Counted from the first letter of the stretch, positions 1 through 33,310 are shown. The stretch is 64,000 nt of DNA from Arenicola marina (GCA_964019135.1 OZ025257.1:21932352-21996351), one strand, 5' to 3'. The notes: generated from the letters alone by a model not told the origin. Translations and numbers: made by a program.

Positions 1-217
1 CTGAGGTTTGGATGGCAAGTCCAGCTATCAGTCGGTTTTCAGCTAGAACACAAAAGTTATGGCAGCCATGGCCCCTCGCTTATGTACAGGTACAACATGG
101 TTCAGGTGAACATGGGATAGCTAGAATGGGTCATTCTCCTTTATCCACATGAGAGCAACCAAAGGTATGGCCGACAGTTTCACTCCTTATCCACAAGTAC
201 CCTATCAAGACTTTACC
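1..217. other. Left edge, no recognised gene
   Basis: No coding exon, RNA gene or repeat is recognised here. It is presumably part of the first intron of the CHMP4 gene, whose first exon lies to the right on the minus strand. Bases 209-217 are the left target-site duplication of the adjoining element. Confidence 0.4.
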
Positions 218-679
218 TAGCCCTGGTACAAGCCTCTCTTACCACGCCCGTAAACGGAGCAAGGGTGAGAGCCATGCCGCTGACATGGCCCAAAACAAGA
301 AATCGCGGACCGGTGGCTCAAGTTGAAGTTCATAACAGAATAATTATGTGTCCTCTCTCGCTTCGTTTTGAATGCTCCGCCACTCGCCGGACGTCAACAA
401 ACGCCGCCTGGCAGCGAGTGCTCACGCTAAGTTTGTTGACTTCCGGCGAGCGGCGGAGCATTCAAAGCGAAGCGAGAGAGGACATAAATCGCCTGGATTA
501 CAAGAAAATACACTACCGACCAAAGAAATAACTGTCCGACGAAAGTCATGAAAGCTTCAGGAATCTAATGGAGCAACTTGACGGATAGGTACGCGATTTC
601 TTGTTTTCGGCCGTGTCAGCGGTATGGCTCTCACCCTTGCTGTTTACGGGCGTGGTAAGAGAGGCATGTACCAGGGCTA
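218..679. mobile_element. Foldback MITE, copy 1, with 9-bp target duplication (Mutator-like)
   Basis: The ends are long inverted repeats of about 85 bp, opening TAGCCCTGGTAC and closing GTACCAGGGCTA. The 9-bp direct repeat GACTTTACC lies immediately outside both ends (209-217 and 680-688). The interior is also palindromic: a segment beginning TCCTCTCTCGCTTCG near 350 returns inverted near 470-482, so most of the element could fold into one hairpin. A second copy at 8603-9081 has a different perfect 9-bp duplication, which fixes the element ends. Target duplications of 9 bp with long terminal inverted repeats are typical of Mutator-like (MULE) elements. No transposase is encoded, so it is non-autonomous. 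Assignment to MULE rests on duplication length and repeat structure only. Confidence 0.85.
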
Positions 680-758
680 GACTTTACCATGGCACACCAG
701 CCCATTTTGCCACCTTCAGATCTGTTTTGTAAAACAGTCTATTTCTGCCTACCAGTAC

Positions 759-932
759 TGGTTGTATATTCAGGGCACTTTAACCAATTCTGGTCATATC
801 GTGTCAATTGGAGAAGGAAGAGTAGAAGAGCAGAGCCATATCACTAGGATAACCATTTGTGAAAGAAGGACATGAGACCTTTATCCTCCAATCACACAGG
901 GATGACTATAACAGGGCTCAAACCACCGCCAC
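759..932 (-). mobile_element. tRNA-derived SINE relic (family 1, minus strand)
   Basis: The sequence matches the body and tail of the SINE at 11932-12188 read in reverse. Shared landmarks are a tail motif near 762-775 (GTATATTCAGGGC), the GTCATATCGTGTCAATTGG segment, and a degenerate B-box side near 915-930 (GGGCTCAAACCACCG). The tRNA A-box end is missing or too decayed to see. Confidence 0.6.
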
Positions 933-1515
933 TGACCTGCTGACAGTGACACTGTCACCCCCCCCCCCCCCCCCCACTACCACTACCTATGCCAACTCTT
1001 GCCCAGGCTTCACCAACCAGCCAGCCATGTCGGCACGGCCAGTAATTCTCCACCCCCCACCCCCTCCCCTCCCCTCCCGTCATACCCCACGCCGACACCT
1101 CGCACCCTGGCTGGCACCCACAGGCGCAAGATTTTGGTTCGCCGACGAGACTGCCGCAGGCCGCAAATGGCGATATTGGTCATTTGAATAACAGCCCTCA
1201 ACAGAAGTGGATATATCTCGGTCAAATGGATACTAAATAAGTTGGATTTTCGTGTACGGCATGCAAACAAGTAACTCTTTCAGCTCACATCAATTATATA
1301 TGTGTACCTCCCACCATATCTGCCCTAAAAGTACGTCCTCAAGAGTTCCATCTACTTTCTCACTTCCTCAGACCTCAGTTTGACTTCCTCGTTTTTAAAC
1401 TTTTAGTCCATGCCATATTAGCGGTCGTTATCCACTGTCAGTCTGTCAAGACATTTTTGGACACTCATTTATTCGACAACAAACTTTGATTAAACAACAA
1501 GCTTATAAGTGCACA
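933..1515. other. Intronic sequence with poly-C tract
   Basis: This holds a C homopolymer at about 957-975 followed by C-rich sequence to about 1100. No exon is recognised. It should be part of CHMP4 intron 1, since that gene runs leftward from 1539. Confidence 0.4.
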
Positions 1516-1538
1516 CTATTTCAATCCTGACAATTTAC

Positions 1539-1719
1539 CTCGCTTATTTTTCGTCCCATGTTTTCGTGCAACTGCAATCTCGCCATCTATTTTCTTTTCA
1601 AGAAAATCAGACTTCTTTTGAAGCATTTCCTCAACTTCTCTGAGTCGCTGAATGGCCTCTTGAGGCGAAGGAGCCTTTTCGCCCTTCTTTCCTCCGAATA
1701 GTTTAGCTAGCAAACTCAT
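1539..1719 (-). CDS. CHMP4: CHMP4 / Snf7 ESCRT-III subunit, first coding exon (partial gene)
   Basis: This encodes the first 60 residues of a charged multivesicular body protein 4 (Snf7 family), the subunit that polymerises to drive ESCRT-III membrane scission at endosomes, the midbody and the nuclear envelope. It opens MSLLAKLFGGKKGEK, the short basic N-terminal stretch of the family. The first helix of the Snf7 domain follows, with diagnostic PQEAIQRLREVEEML and KHGTKNKR motifs. Translation from the ATG at 1719 is open to a donor (CGAG|GTAAAT, GT at 1538-1537), leaving phase 1. The frame runs a few codons past the donor, but those do not match the family. The remaining exons are not in bases 1-1500 and should lie left of the window. 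Which CHMP4 paralogue it matches is not decided; many invertebrates have one. Confidence 0.93.
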
Positions 1720-1839
1720 TTCCTAGCTGTCCTTGGCTGCGGTAAATCTATCAGTTATATCGTTATTCTCTATTATTGAGAAACAGCTCCGAGTATCAGT
1801 TGTGTTTATAGGACAAGTCTCTTCGTCCGAGGACTATGA

Positions 1840-4101
1840 CGTGATTTCCGTATGCGCGTGAATCATCGCACTTAAATATCTACTCATTCGTGATTGGTTG
1901 AAAAGCAACTCCACCCTGCCGTCGTGCACGGGTCGTTATGATGCAGTCTCGTTTCGGTATGATAAACTAGAACCGCAACAGCCGCATTGTCCAAAGTGGA
2001 ATAGGGCAACGCAACTAGACAATCTGCGGGAAACCTTAAACAGTGTTAAAGCGCTTAGTGAAATTCTATCAGTACCGTACAGCAGCTTCTTCATCTGTGA
2101 AACGTACGGCAAGAGCGGGGGTGGGGCAGGTTTTTTTTGCATCAGGCCAATAGGATTGCCCTAGCGCAAAAAAAACGTGGGGTGGGGCACTATATCATGT
2201 GTTGTAAACAAGAGAGGTTGGTGGGGGGGGGGGGGGGGGCGCGTCAGGGGGACGATTTGTACTCAGAAGGAGAAGGAGCTCAGAAGAGACATTTATTTTG
2301 ACTTAGTTTGTTTCGCTAAGCTATGTCAATATCCCCCCCCCCCCGCCCCCAGTATGGGATTTGTCTTTATAGCTTCATTTGTTCAATATTCAATATTGCA
2401 GTAACGTACGTTAATTGTGACGTCAATTAATAAACGACTACTGTCGTTTCAATGTGTTATGTAGTCATTGTTCCTTCGGATTAACGGCAATTAAACTGCT
2501 TGGAACCCATATTGCTTTGCATATAAGCTTACATATGATCTCTTTAAATCAACCTAAAAATGTTAATGATAGCTAGACAGCTAGAGGCTATAATTTCCAC
2601 TGATCCGTGACGTATAAGATATGAACCAGTTCGTTTCAGTAAAATTTGCGTCTGTTGGATCTAGTCACAATTTCCGACCGAAAGTGCCCACGATATTATT
2701 ATATATCACAAGATTGTCACCAATAACGGTCAGTCAGGGACGCAGAGAGGAGTAAACGGGGTCTTGAAGGGGGCATCCGGTGTTCTGTGTCGATTTTTAC
2801 AAAATTCTGTGTCGAATGTCGATTTTGCAAGACTTTTCGCGTCGATTTTGGCTAAGTTCAGGGTCATTTTTTATATATACCACTATCTGTGTCGGAGAAA
2901 GCGTTTCAGATCCTTATAGTGACAAAATTTGGTTGTCAATATGTCGAATGTCGGAAAGTTTTCGTACCCGCCATGTCTCGGACGCGAACTACCGACCGCT
3001 CGCTTTCCAGGTCCCTTGGCGCAGGTTGTTTGTGGTTTATTTATGTCGCACCAGACCGGTACATGTACCGAGGTTCTACACCTGTACGGCTGGAAACATG
3101 TAAACACCCATATGCCAACAGGGTCTTGAACAGAGCAACTTCGCAGACACTTGCCTGATGCGATCTATAGGACATAGTTAACACCACAAAGGGATATGAA
3201 ACACATTTTTTTTTATTTCCATACACGTTATATATATTAAATCACAAAAGTCTATAAAACAGTTCATACACTATAGGTTTAAGAGCCAACTTAATCAAAA
3301 TAATGCACTTTTTGGTTGTGTCTCTTCTGCATGGGCTTCATCCACCTTCATGCCTTCACGATTCTTGGGTTTCTAATCTATGGTTGCTTCGCCGCAATTT
3401 ACATACGAATACACACTAAGAATGGCGAATGCATCGGCTTAAAATCCTTTTTAACATAAATGTCATTAAACAGAAGATATAATCGAGAATGCAACAAAAG
3501 TGGATGCGCAATGCAATCGCAGACATTGAACCATTGAAGACATAATGCGTACATTTCATATTACGTATCTTACGCTATAATTTGCTTACACACAACTCGT
3601 ATCACAGATGGGACATCGGCACATCGGCAACCAATTGGGCTACGTTGAGCAAATCATATTTGCATCCAGAGATTTGTATATATCATCCCAAAATTGTGTT
3701 GGCGGTGTTAAGAGTGATAATAGACGGAACGGCATTGCGTAATAATTATTTCGATAACAAAGGCATGAGGATATGGAACTATATAGGCCGAATATCACAT
3801 TTACGTTTTGGTGACTCAACAACACATGTAAAAGACGTTTCATATCGACGAGCATATCAGCTGAGAGGAGACACTTGACCTTGCCCATGTTAGAACCCAA
3901 AACGTCAGACCCTAATTCGTTCTAAGGGATAGACCCGGAGGGTGCCGGGGGAGCCTCATAATTCCAGAGGGGGAGGGGGCAATACCCCCATACTCCATCG
4001 TTTATGATAGCACTTATATATATCTGAAACTGAATAGTTACTGTCTCATATATGCATAGCCCCCGTCAATAGACACGGCGAGCGAGGCACAGTGTGAAAC
4101 T
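1840..4101. other. Intergenic region, no gene supported
   Basis: I see no exon with family similarity. It holds a run of about 19 G near 2222-2240, a C-rich run near 2332-2350, and AT-rich sequence from 3200 to 3900. Short open frames here (for example 2780-3158 and 3582-3900) overlap on both strands, have no recognisable motif and are best read as chance. Confidence 0.5.
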
Positions 4102-5267
4102 GTGGTGGGTTTCACAAAGCTTTTTAATACCGGTATTAACGCTAATACCGGTATTAAATAGGTATTAACTTAAGACCAACTTTATGACGTGTTTCACAAA
4201 GACGGTATTAAGAGCATGTCGGTATTAAACTCGGTATTAACTTTAATACCGAGTCGTAGCAGGTTTATCGCTGATAATACCGACCTATTGAGGAGCCACA
4301 ACTTGGCACAAGTCCTTTGATTTGATGGCCATAAATGCAGTCGACGGCACATTCATATGGGCAGGCAATCCGGTTTTGTCTGTGTCATCGTTTCAAGATT
4401 TATTGTGACATAAACTTTTCGTTTTCCATGCCGTATGATTTAAAATAAAACAGACGATAATGGCGGTAAATCTAAGCAGTTGGAAATCATTCCATACCGA
4501 TGCCACATTTACAAACAGATCGAGCCACAATCTAGCAAGTTACGCTTTCATGAGCATAATTAATTGACCGTGGCCTGCGTCATATTTTCATGTGGCGAGT
4601 TCATGTCGTCATAGAGCTAGAAACTTTGTATTACATTGTTGCGCTTATATTGTCTCACAGCAGGATATAGGTCGAGATGTACTCGTAGTTCACCTCAGCA
4701 TCCAGACCGATGCGATAAACATCATGCCACATAGATGTAGATGTTTTATTGATCTCGAAACAGATGGGCAAAACATTGATAACATTTATTTGATAGCTGA
4801 AAGAAGAGTTTTACGATGGATATAACCACCTCGAGGTCACTTTTGCCATGATTATACTTCCATACCAGCATGTATGTGAAAAGTTAAATATTTGTCAACC
4901 GTGTGTAATCCTTCACCCGGCGCCTTGGAATAAAGCGTTGGTTGGATATAGCGTTAGACCACACATATTACCTAAATGAGGTAAGTTTGCCCGAATCTGA
5001 CCCATTGGTGGGTAAAAACAGTTCGATTTAGAAATGGAAACGTATAAACTAAACCACGTTTACGTTTAGCATTTTGTCGCGATATGTTGTGACGTCACTG
5101 ATCGGTATTAAAGTCGGTATTAAATCGCTTAATACCGGTCACAGCTAATACCGTCTATATTTGCGTTTGTGAAACGGTATTACGAGTCGGTATTACCTGT
5201 TACAAAATTTGCCGGTATTAAAGTTAATACTGGTATTACCTAATACCATCTTTGTGAAACCCACCAC
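4102..5267. mobile_element. Large foldback element with GGTATTA subterminal repeats
   Basis: It starts GTGGTGGGTTTCACAAAG and ends with the exact reverse complement, CTTTGTGAAACCCACCAC. Within about 170 bp of each end the motif GGTATTA or its complement TAATACC recurs more than ten times (4120-4290 and 5100-5250), and a second terminal-like motif, TTTCACAAAGACGGTATTA, recurs inside the left end. The core (about 4300-5090) is AT-rich with no transposase. Dense subterminal motif repeats are typical of hAT, Mutator or P-like non-autonomous elements, where they bind transposase. I could not find a convincing target duplication, so the superfamily is open. Confidence 0.75.
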
Positions 5268-5522
5268 TTGTAGATTTGCTCCGAGATGGCGCAGGATGTG
5301 CGGCATGACGTTTTCGTCACTATGACGTTTTGGGTCCTAACATCCCACCCTCAAGCTAAAAATGCCAGCCGGTGTCTACACCACAATAACGAGTGAGCAG
5401 CAATTATAATTAGGTCAGTCCCACAAAACGTAGGACACTGATCACAGTACATCAGTGTTCACATATGCCGCTCATCTGTAAATCTGAGCTCCAAGTGACG
5501 TGATTGCTCTGAAACTTATAGC

Positions 5523-7600
5523 CTATGAATGCGGTATGGTCTGCCGTGTATCAATGTTAATATCATTCCTCCGATAAAACTCAGTTTGAACATGTGCAAT
5601 TCGCACATGTTGAGTCTCTCTAGGGTCTATATCTGCATTTCTCAGTCGATGGCCACAGGTAGAAGAGGACAGACTAGGAACAGTCTTCAGCTTTTCCTGT
5701 TAGGAAGAACACAAAAAAGTTGAAGCATAGCAATATTTATTTACATCTCATATAGTGTATATAATATCATAACACTACTTTAAAAACCATTAGAATATTT
5801 ATAGAAATGAAATGTTGGTGTTTCAGACAACTTTTGTGCATATGAAGGCTAAATTTGACCTAACTCACAGTACATTGAAGCGGTATTGCATATAGCATAT
5901 CAATACCATAATCACAAGATATATGTTATACCTTATTAAACCATACATACCTCTTCATTGACAGCTAAACCCCTTGACTTTGAATGCTCTCTGTCACATC
6001 GATGGAGTTTCTCATCATAGCCATAGTCATGATGAAACAGTCGATTGTATGTGGATCCAGAGTGTCTCTCCTGGTACAAAAAAGCAAAAAATTAAAAAGA
6101 TCATACAATGTACAGAAACTCTTCAATCAATATGACAGTACATCTTAGGTACAACCCACTCTATTGCAAGGACCTTCCCTATTCCACTAAAAGCCTTGAT
6201 CAACACCTGCTTACCCCAAACAAAAATGACAAACTAAGTACTCCTTACACTTATTTGCTCAGCCCCCAGTTACTAGCTGCCATGCTTGGCTGTCATACCC
6301 AGAGGCCACGATTCACCATTCCCAGGATTCATCATGTGGTATATTTGACCCTATTGAACTATTGAACCTTTTGAACTGACCAGACAGAACTAATGGAGCT
6401 CACAGGCATATGTGTTTAGTATACTGGTATGCCTATATATACCCAGCAGTGCATTAAAATCCACTATAATTTGTAAGGTTAAAAAATCCATTTAGAATTA
6501 GATATAGTTACATGATGCTTTCATAGATATAGTATATTAACTGGTTACATTTAAGGTTTAGATACAGCCGTCAGATTCAGTGCAGCCTTTACAATATGCT
6601 ACCCTTCCTGTTACAGCATCCTGTGATTATAGACAGGTTTTGACAACATATAGATTCCTTCTCATCTTCACCCCACCTAAATGAACTCATATACTACCTA
6701 AAGCGAACCTTATCTGAGCAATATAAAAAAATTATGCATTCATGTTGGGGTGCTGGAATACGATGCTATACGGCTTCTGCATAGCTAGCCTCACGAGTGG
6801 GTCTCCTGAGGAGTTTATGCCTACTTCCAACCGCTGGCATGGACTATGTCGCTGCCAAGGGGGCAGTGGGGAAGGTTTTGTGCTGGTGCCTGAGGCATAG
6901 TGTAGGGGAGTAGTCAATATTTGATAATATAGTATATGAAGACAACAGGCCAGCCAGCCCTCCCTCTACCTGCTATTAACATATCCTCCCCACCCCTTCT
7001 TCGGATTTCACTTTTTCTGACATATTTTTTTGTTCTGTGTATGAGGTAGATCTATTGACTTTCATAATGTCATCACATATTTATCCTTTAAATTTATGGC
7101 ATTCTCGAGCATACCACTTTGGCAAGACTTCAAAGGTTCACCAGCAATTTCAGGCTTTTGTGGTTCACCCACCCCTCCTCCCTCCCTTCCACCCACCCTT
7201 TCTGGTATAGTAAGCTAACGGCCGTTCTGTCTATACACCATTTTTTTTCCTGGGTCATGACGTCAAAAGTAGGCATACACCTCTCGATCGAGGTCATCTT
7301 TAAGGTTAAAATTATGGATATGCCAATGGCTGGGTCATAGCTTAGTCATAGAGGACTTTTCATATGAATTTTCAGGTTGCAGGTCCGTCCGGACAAAAGG
7401 TAGGACCCATGAGAGTCTGTGTAACCAATGTAAACAAACAAATCACTCACCCATCCGGTACTGTTGAAAACCGTTTTCTCCGGCGGGTCGTGTCTTTCAG
7501 TGGGAATAAAGGAATATGCAGATAATTCACATGGCCTTCCTATTAAATGAAACTCCCCTTTCGCTGTATTAACATTGATGACAGTTTTATTCTGCGTCAT
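5523..7600 (-). CDS. CFAP90: CFAP90 (C5orf49) cilia- and flagella-associated protein, complete, three exons
   Basis: Exons on the minus strand: 7600-7451, 6070-5951 and 5696-5523, joined in phase 0 with donors GTGAGT and GTATGT and CAG acceptors. The product is 147 residues. The match to CFAP90, an axonemal microtubule-associated protein of motile cilia, rests on three blocks: LSAYSFIPTERHDPPE (residues 26-41), YDEKLHRCDREHSKSRGL (exon 2), and HVQTEFYRRNDI near the C-terminus. The length equals my recollection of the human protein. An upstream in-frame ATG at 7675 would add 25 residues with no family similarity, so 7600 is preferred. A lone RFX-type half-site (AGCAAC on this strand, about 7690) lies just upstream, in keeping with a ciliary gene but weak. 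Intron 1 (6071-7450) holds nothing recognised. Confidence 0.9.
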
Positions 7601-8012
7601 CTTGTGTATATGTTGTGACCTGACTGCGACGAAGCCGACGATCAGCTGAATCCGTCTGTCGATCGTCTCGCACATGCAAACGCACTTCCGTTGCTAGGTT
7701 CACCACCGTGATAAATACGTTTTTTTCTTTGATATTAGTACCGACCATAACGTTTGTTCTGTTTACTATTTGTTGTCATTATATTATAAAACAAGGTGAT
7801 ATTGGTATCTAATAGACTGATAACGTAGCGAAGAAAAAAAAATCAACTTTTCCCGAAAGCCTTTGCCCATAACATCCAACATGGCGGACGAAATTGTGTG
7901 TGGGATGGTCAAGTAGCCGTCGGTTGTCAAAATACGGTGTCATTTCCCCCTTTGGCCTGTCTTGATAACAATTACGGTCCTTGTCGTTATCGCCTTATTT
8001 AGGGAGGATAAA
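7601..8012. promoter_or_regulatory. Probable bidirectional promoter of CFAP90 and RSPRY1, with candidate RSPRY1 first exon
   Basis: CFAP90 starts leftward at 7600. A CCAACATGGCGGAC block at about 7877-7890 contains the YY1-type motif AAnATGGCGG, common at the start of housekeeping transcripts. The sequence from there runs to a good donor, AA|GTGAGT (GT at 8013), so about 7860-8012 could be a non-coding first exon of RSPRY1. It would hold a 10-codon upstream frame (ATG at 7882). No transcript evidence is available. The promoter role is inferred from gene orientation, the YY1-like motif and the donor. Confidence 0.4.
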
Positions 8013-8602
8013 GTGAGTAGTTTTGTTCATCGCTAAAATGTTGTCGGTGGTTGTGTTTCGCACCATGTTTATCCAATATTCACCATGTTCACGCTGTGAT
8101 TGGTCGGCCTACCGTGAATTTCCTGACAGCGAGTGCAGCAGTGCAGTGTGGGCGCATTTGGGGGGCCGCATTTGGGCCAGGATCGGTAACCCGCCCGGTA
8201 GTCTACCCGAAATATGTGACAGGGCACTTTCGGGTGTACTGATAAGGATATGCCCATGCGCATATAAAAGTACTGGAACCAACCTAGCCTGGCTGAAAAC
8301 AAGATGTTACTGTCGTTAGACAGTTGGTAATGGATGACAAGTAACATCTGAACTCCTCACACTTGTTTGCTGTTAAGTGAACTTATTTTGATAAGGGTCT
8401 ACGATCTTACCCATCGCTACAGGGTGGGCGTCGCTGCGGGGCGCTCCCAGCAGCCACGCCTTAATAATACTGCCTGCACTGTTAGTAGCAGTCTCGCATG
8501 TGCCCTCCCCTCTCAGACGCATAGCGAGAGTGTTAGCGGCCTTCACGCCTGCGTGCACCCTTCTTAGACTCTCAATCTGCATGCGTCTGGGTGGGGAGGA
8601 GG
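8013..8602. other. RSPRY1 upstream region, no exon seen
   Basis: No coding similarity is seen. A block GCATGCGTCTGGGTGGGGAG (about 8580-8599) next to the following element recurs on its other side at about 9150-9168. The two lie as a direct repeat of older sequence beyond the 9-bp target duplication. Confidence 0.35.
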
Positions 8603-9081
8603 TAGCCCTGGTACATGCCTCTCTAACCATGCCCGTAAACGGAGCTAGTGTGAGAGCCATGCCGCTGACACGGCCGAAAACAAGAAATCTGCAGAAATCG
8701 CGGACCGGTGGCTCAAGTTGAAGTTCATAACAGAAAAAATATACAGTGCCTACCCGCCAATATGCGCCATGACGTTCCTAAAGCTTTTTGGACTTTCGTT
8801 GCACTTTCATTTCTTTGCTTGGTAACATATTTTCTTGTAATCCGGGCAATTTTTTTCACCTCTCGCTTCGTTTTGAATGCTCCGCCACTTACCGGAAGTC
8901 AACAAACGCCGCCTGGCAGCGAGTGCTCACGCTAAGTTTGTTTATTTTTTCTGTTATGAACTTCAACTTAAGCCACCGGTCTGCGATTTCTGCCGATTTC
9001 TTGTTTTCAGCCGTGTCAGTGGCATGGCTCTCACACTAGCTCCGTTTACGGGCGTGGTCAGAGAGGCATGTACCAGGGCTA
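8603..9081. mobile_element. Foldback MITE, copy 2, with 9-bp target duplication (Mutator-like)
   Basis: Same family and ends as the element at 218-679. It opens TAGCCCTGGTAC and closes GTACCAGGGCTA, with inverted repeats extending about 130 bp and including a GTTATGAACTTCAACTT block. The 9-bp direct repeat GGGAGGAGG flanks it at 8594-8602 and 9082-9090. The palindromic core of copy 1 is only half present: the segment TCTCGCTTCGTTTTGAATGC occurs once, so the two copies differ internally while sharing their ends. Confidence 0.87.
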
Positions 9082-9090
9082 GGGAGGAGG

Positions 9091-10810
9091 CAGGCCGCCT
9101 CTCTCAGATGCTTAGCCAGTATAATGTTGGCTATATTCATTATTCAGCATGCGTCTAGGTGGGGAGGTGCATGCAGGGAGGACATATAGGACAGTGAATG
9201 TCCTTAGCATCCAGCATCACATCCCCCGACAAACTGGCAGTGTAAAAACACCTCTGACATCGGCATTCTCAGGCAAGATACTGCAATGCATATTCTCTAT
9301 GACAGATATTTCTGAAGCCTGTGTCGGCCGCTTGCAGAAATAAATAATGAAATGACTCCTAAAAAGCATTCCCTTATATATGACAGGCCCATTTGGAATT
9401 AGCTAACTGGAATCACTTACTGTTGCATCCTTCTGAAATAAGAGAATGTTTGATCCTAGGTTAAAGATAATCCTAATTGTTATTACTAAGTAACACCTCA
9501 CACCTCTGTTACTGTGAAAACATAATAAATCATTTGATCCCAATGCAGTAATTGTTATTACTCAGTAACACCTCACACCTCTGTCACTGTGAAAACATCA
9601 AAAATCATAATATCTTTTGATACTAACATATCTAACACTAACACGATCGATTTGCCTCGACCACCCCAGCAAGTCTTTTGTCGTTTGTCTCAATCTCTCT
9701 GATTGGGCTAGCCAGTCGCACTCAGGCTCCCACCACAGCCCGCCGCCTCACTCTGACGCTGTCTCTCATTGGATAACATTGGATAACATTTGCCCCCCAC
9801 CCCCTCCCCCGGGTAGCATCGCTGTGGGGCGCAACCACTGGTAAGATCATAGCCCCTGTTGCCTATTTTCTCATCTTGACAAAGACACTCACTTGTCAGC
9901 CATATTTTGAAATAGCACATTTCTTCCTTGATATAAATGGAAGCGTTAGGAGACAATATTTGCACTCACCACAACCGAATAAATTATTTTTGCGCTCGAT
10001 CGGCCATGGTGTCTCATCGTCAACTTATGCCTTTGGACGTTACTTGTCGTCCATTACCAACTGTCTAAAGATAGTAACGTCTTATTTTCAGGCTACAACC
10101 AACTTATCAATATCTCCTTTCAATTAGCTGCAATCTTTTCCCCATGTGGTTTTGAGCTAAAAATTTTAAACTCTATAATAGTACCCTCCAAATCAGCCCA
10201 TGGACCAGCATAGACAATCTAATATGCTCAGTTGTTAAGCAGGCCCATCTGCAGATCAATATATCATGGTTATTAACCTTATGATTACTCAAGTTACCAC
10301 CAAGTGGTTTCCACTTTGCTTCTTTGATACAAGCTTGCTTAAAGATGATCTGAAAGCTTTTGCATGGCCCAATGAAAGGCAACATTTTGTCATTAGTACT
10401 CCAAGCTCTTACATTTATTAATACTTAATGCAGTTTTGTGCAATTGATGAGCAGCGAAAATTACAAGACATTATACGGACTATGTAAATTTATCGTCGCT
10501 GCCTTGAGAAAGAGAAGGCAAGAGGTGTTATCTCCACATTAGCGCACTTTTGTATTTCTTTTTTTGTCGCTGTGTTTCTCTTCTTCTTTTTTTGTACTAA
10601 TTAATTGTACCAGGGCTGGAGGCCAGCCAATAGTACGCAATAAAACTACTTTAACTTAATGCAGTGTATTATCTAGCAAATTTTGCATTTAACTTCTATA
10701 ATTGTAACATTATATCTTTATGAACAGTCAGAGCTTACCTGCTAAGACAATTTGCTTGTTTTGTTTTATTTTATTGCATGAATTTGATTTATCATTGATT
10801 TATATTGCAG
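9091..10810. other. RSPRY1 upstream region, no exon seen
   Basis: No coding similarity is seen. It contains the 75-bp duplication listed separately, a duplicated GGATAACATT at about 9772-9790, a C-rich tract near 9795-9812, and AT-rich sequence up to a strong acceptor at 10810. Confidence 0.4.
9476..9620. repeat. Two-copy tandem duplication, about 75 bp
   Basis: The segment starting ATTGTTATTACTAAGTAACA at 9476 is repeated from 9551 with a few substitutions (for example CTGTTACTG against CTGTCACTG). Confidence 0.8.
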
Positions 10811-10910
10811 ATTATCCAAGTCATGTGAAGAAGATTGGTCAACTTTAAGAGGTTCAGATGGGGTTTGGTAAATAAAAATGGACAAAGATGGTTGGTTGGA
10901 ATGACTTCAC
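10811..10910 (+). other. Candidate RSPRY1 5' untranslated exon
   Basis: A strong acceptor (TTTATATTGCAG, ending at 10810) and a strong donor (CAC|GTAAGT, GT at 10911) bracket 100 bases just upstream of the start exon. No matching open frame is seen, as expected for untranslated sequence. A short 69-base intron to an acceptor AAATAG at 10979, or retention through to the start codon, would both be possible. Confidence 0.35.
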
Positions 10911-10994
10911 GTAAGTTGTGATATTCATCTTGACAATTGCATGGGCCATTTAGGCACTGTGGGAGATAGTTTGAAATAGTCTATGCAACCAGTC

Positions 10995-32402
<21,408 letters not shown>

Positions 32403-32804
32403 CAGCGTGCCCTCCCTCCCCCCGTTACTGCTGACCGTGGCGGGCTACCGTGCCCCCCCCCCCCTCCCCCGCCGGTTGCCGTTGGATGGGGATCATGTTG
32501 GTTAAAACAAAAGCTATATTTTTTACAAGGGACGATAAAAACACTAAACTTGTTATGATGCTTATGGTACGGTCGGCCTCGTGTACCGTGCCCTACACGT
32601 TGCCATGGCGCCGCGCTCTAGGGCGAGTAGGAGGGGAGGACTGCCTGACGACGGCGACAGACTGACAGCCGTGAGAGAACCCCGGAGATTGGCACGATGC
32701 AGCTGGTTCCCCGGTGCACGATGCAGCTGGTTTCCCGGTGACCTTGTGTTGGGCTAGTGGCGCGTGTAGACGTCCGTGTAATACATGGCGTGAGCCAATG
32801 ACTG

Positions 32805-33310
32805 GTAAGAGTGATTGGCTGGCGATAATGATTGGCTGGCAATAGTGATTGGCTGGCGATGGTGATTGGCTGGTACCTGATTGGCGGGCGATGGTGATTG
32901 ACTGATGTCTGATTGGCTGGTGATAGTGATTGGTTGCCGATAGTGATTGACTGGTGCCTGGTTGGTTGGCGAGAGTGATTGTCTGGCGATAGTGATTGGC
33001 TGGTTCCTGATGAGCTGGCGATGGTGATTGGCTGGTTCCTTATGGGCTGGCGATGGTGATTGGCTGGTGCCTGATTGGTGGGCGATAGCGACTGGCTGAT
33101 GCGTGATTGGCTGGCGATAGCGACTGGCTGATGCGTGATTGGCTGGCGATAGCGACTGGCTGATGCGTGATTGGCTGGCGATAGCGACTGGCTGATGCGT
33201 GATTGGCTGGCGATAGCGACTGGCTGATGCGTGATTGGCTGGCGATAGCGACTGGCTGATGCGTGATTGGCTGGCGATAGCGACTGGCTGATGCGTGATT
33301 GGCTTGTGAG
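32805..33310 (+). repeat. 32-bp minisatellite (GATTGGCTGGCGATAGCGAC unit), about 16 copies
   Basis: Seven near-identical 32-bp units occupy about 33078-33305. Diverged units based on GATTGGCTGGCGATnGTGA extend left to 32805. Each clean unit carries ATTGGCTG, the reverse complement of a CCAAT-type motif. The minus strand is open in two frames through the array, which is a composition effect. Confidence 0.9.

Noticed and set aside
7601-7675. Upstream in-frame ATG adding 25 residues to CFAP90
   Set aside because: The added residues have no family similarity, and the start at 7600 gives the expected family length.
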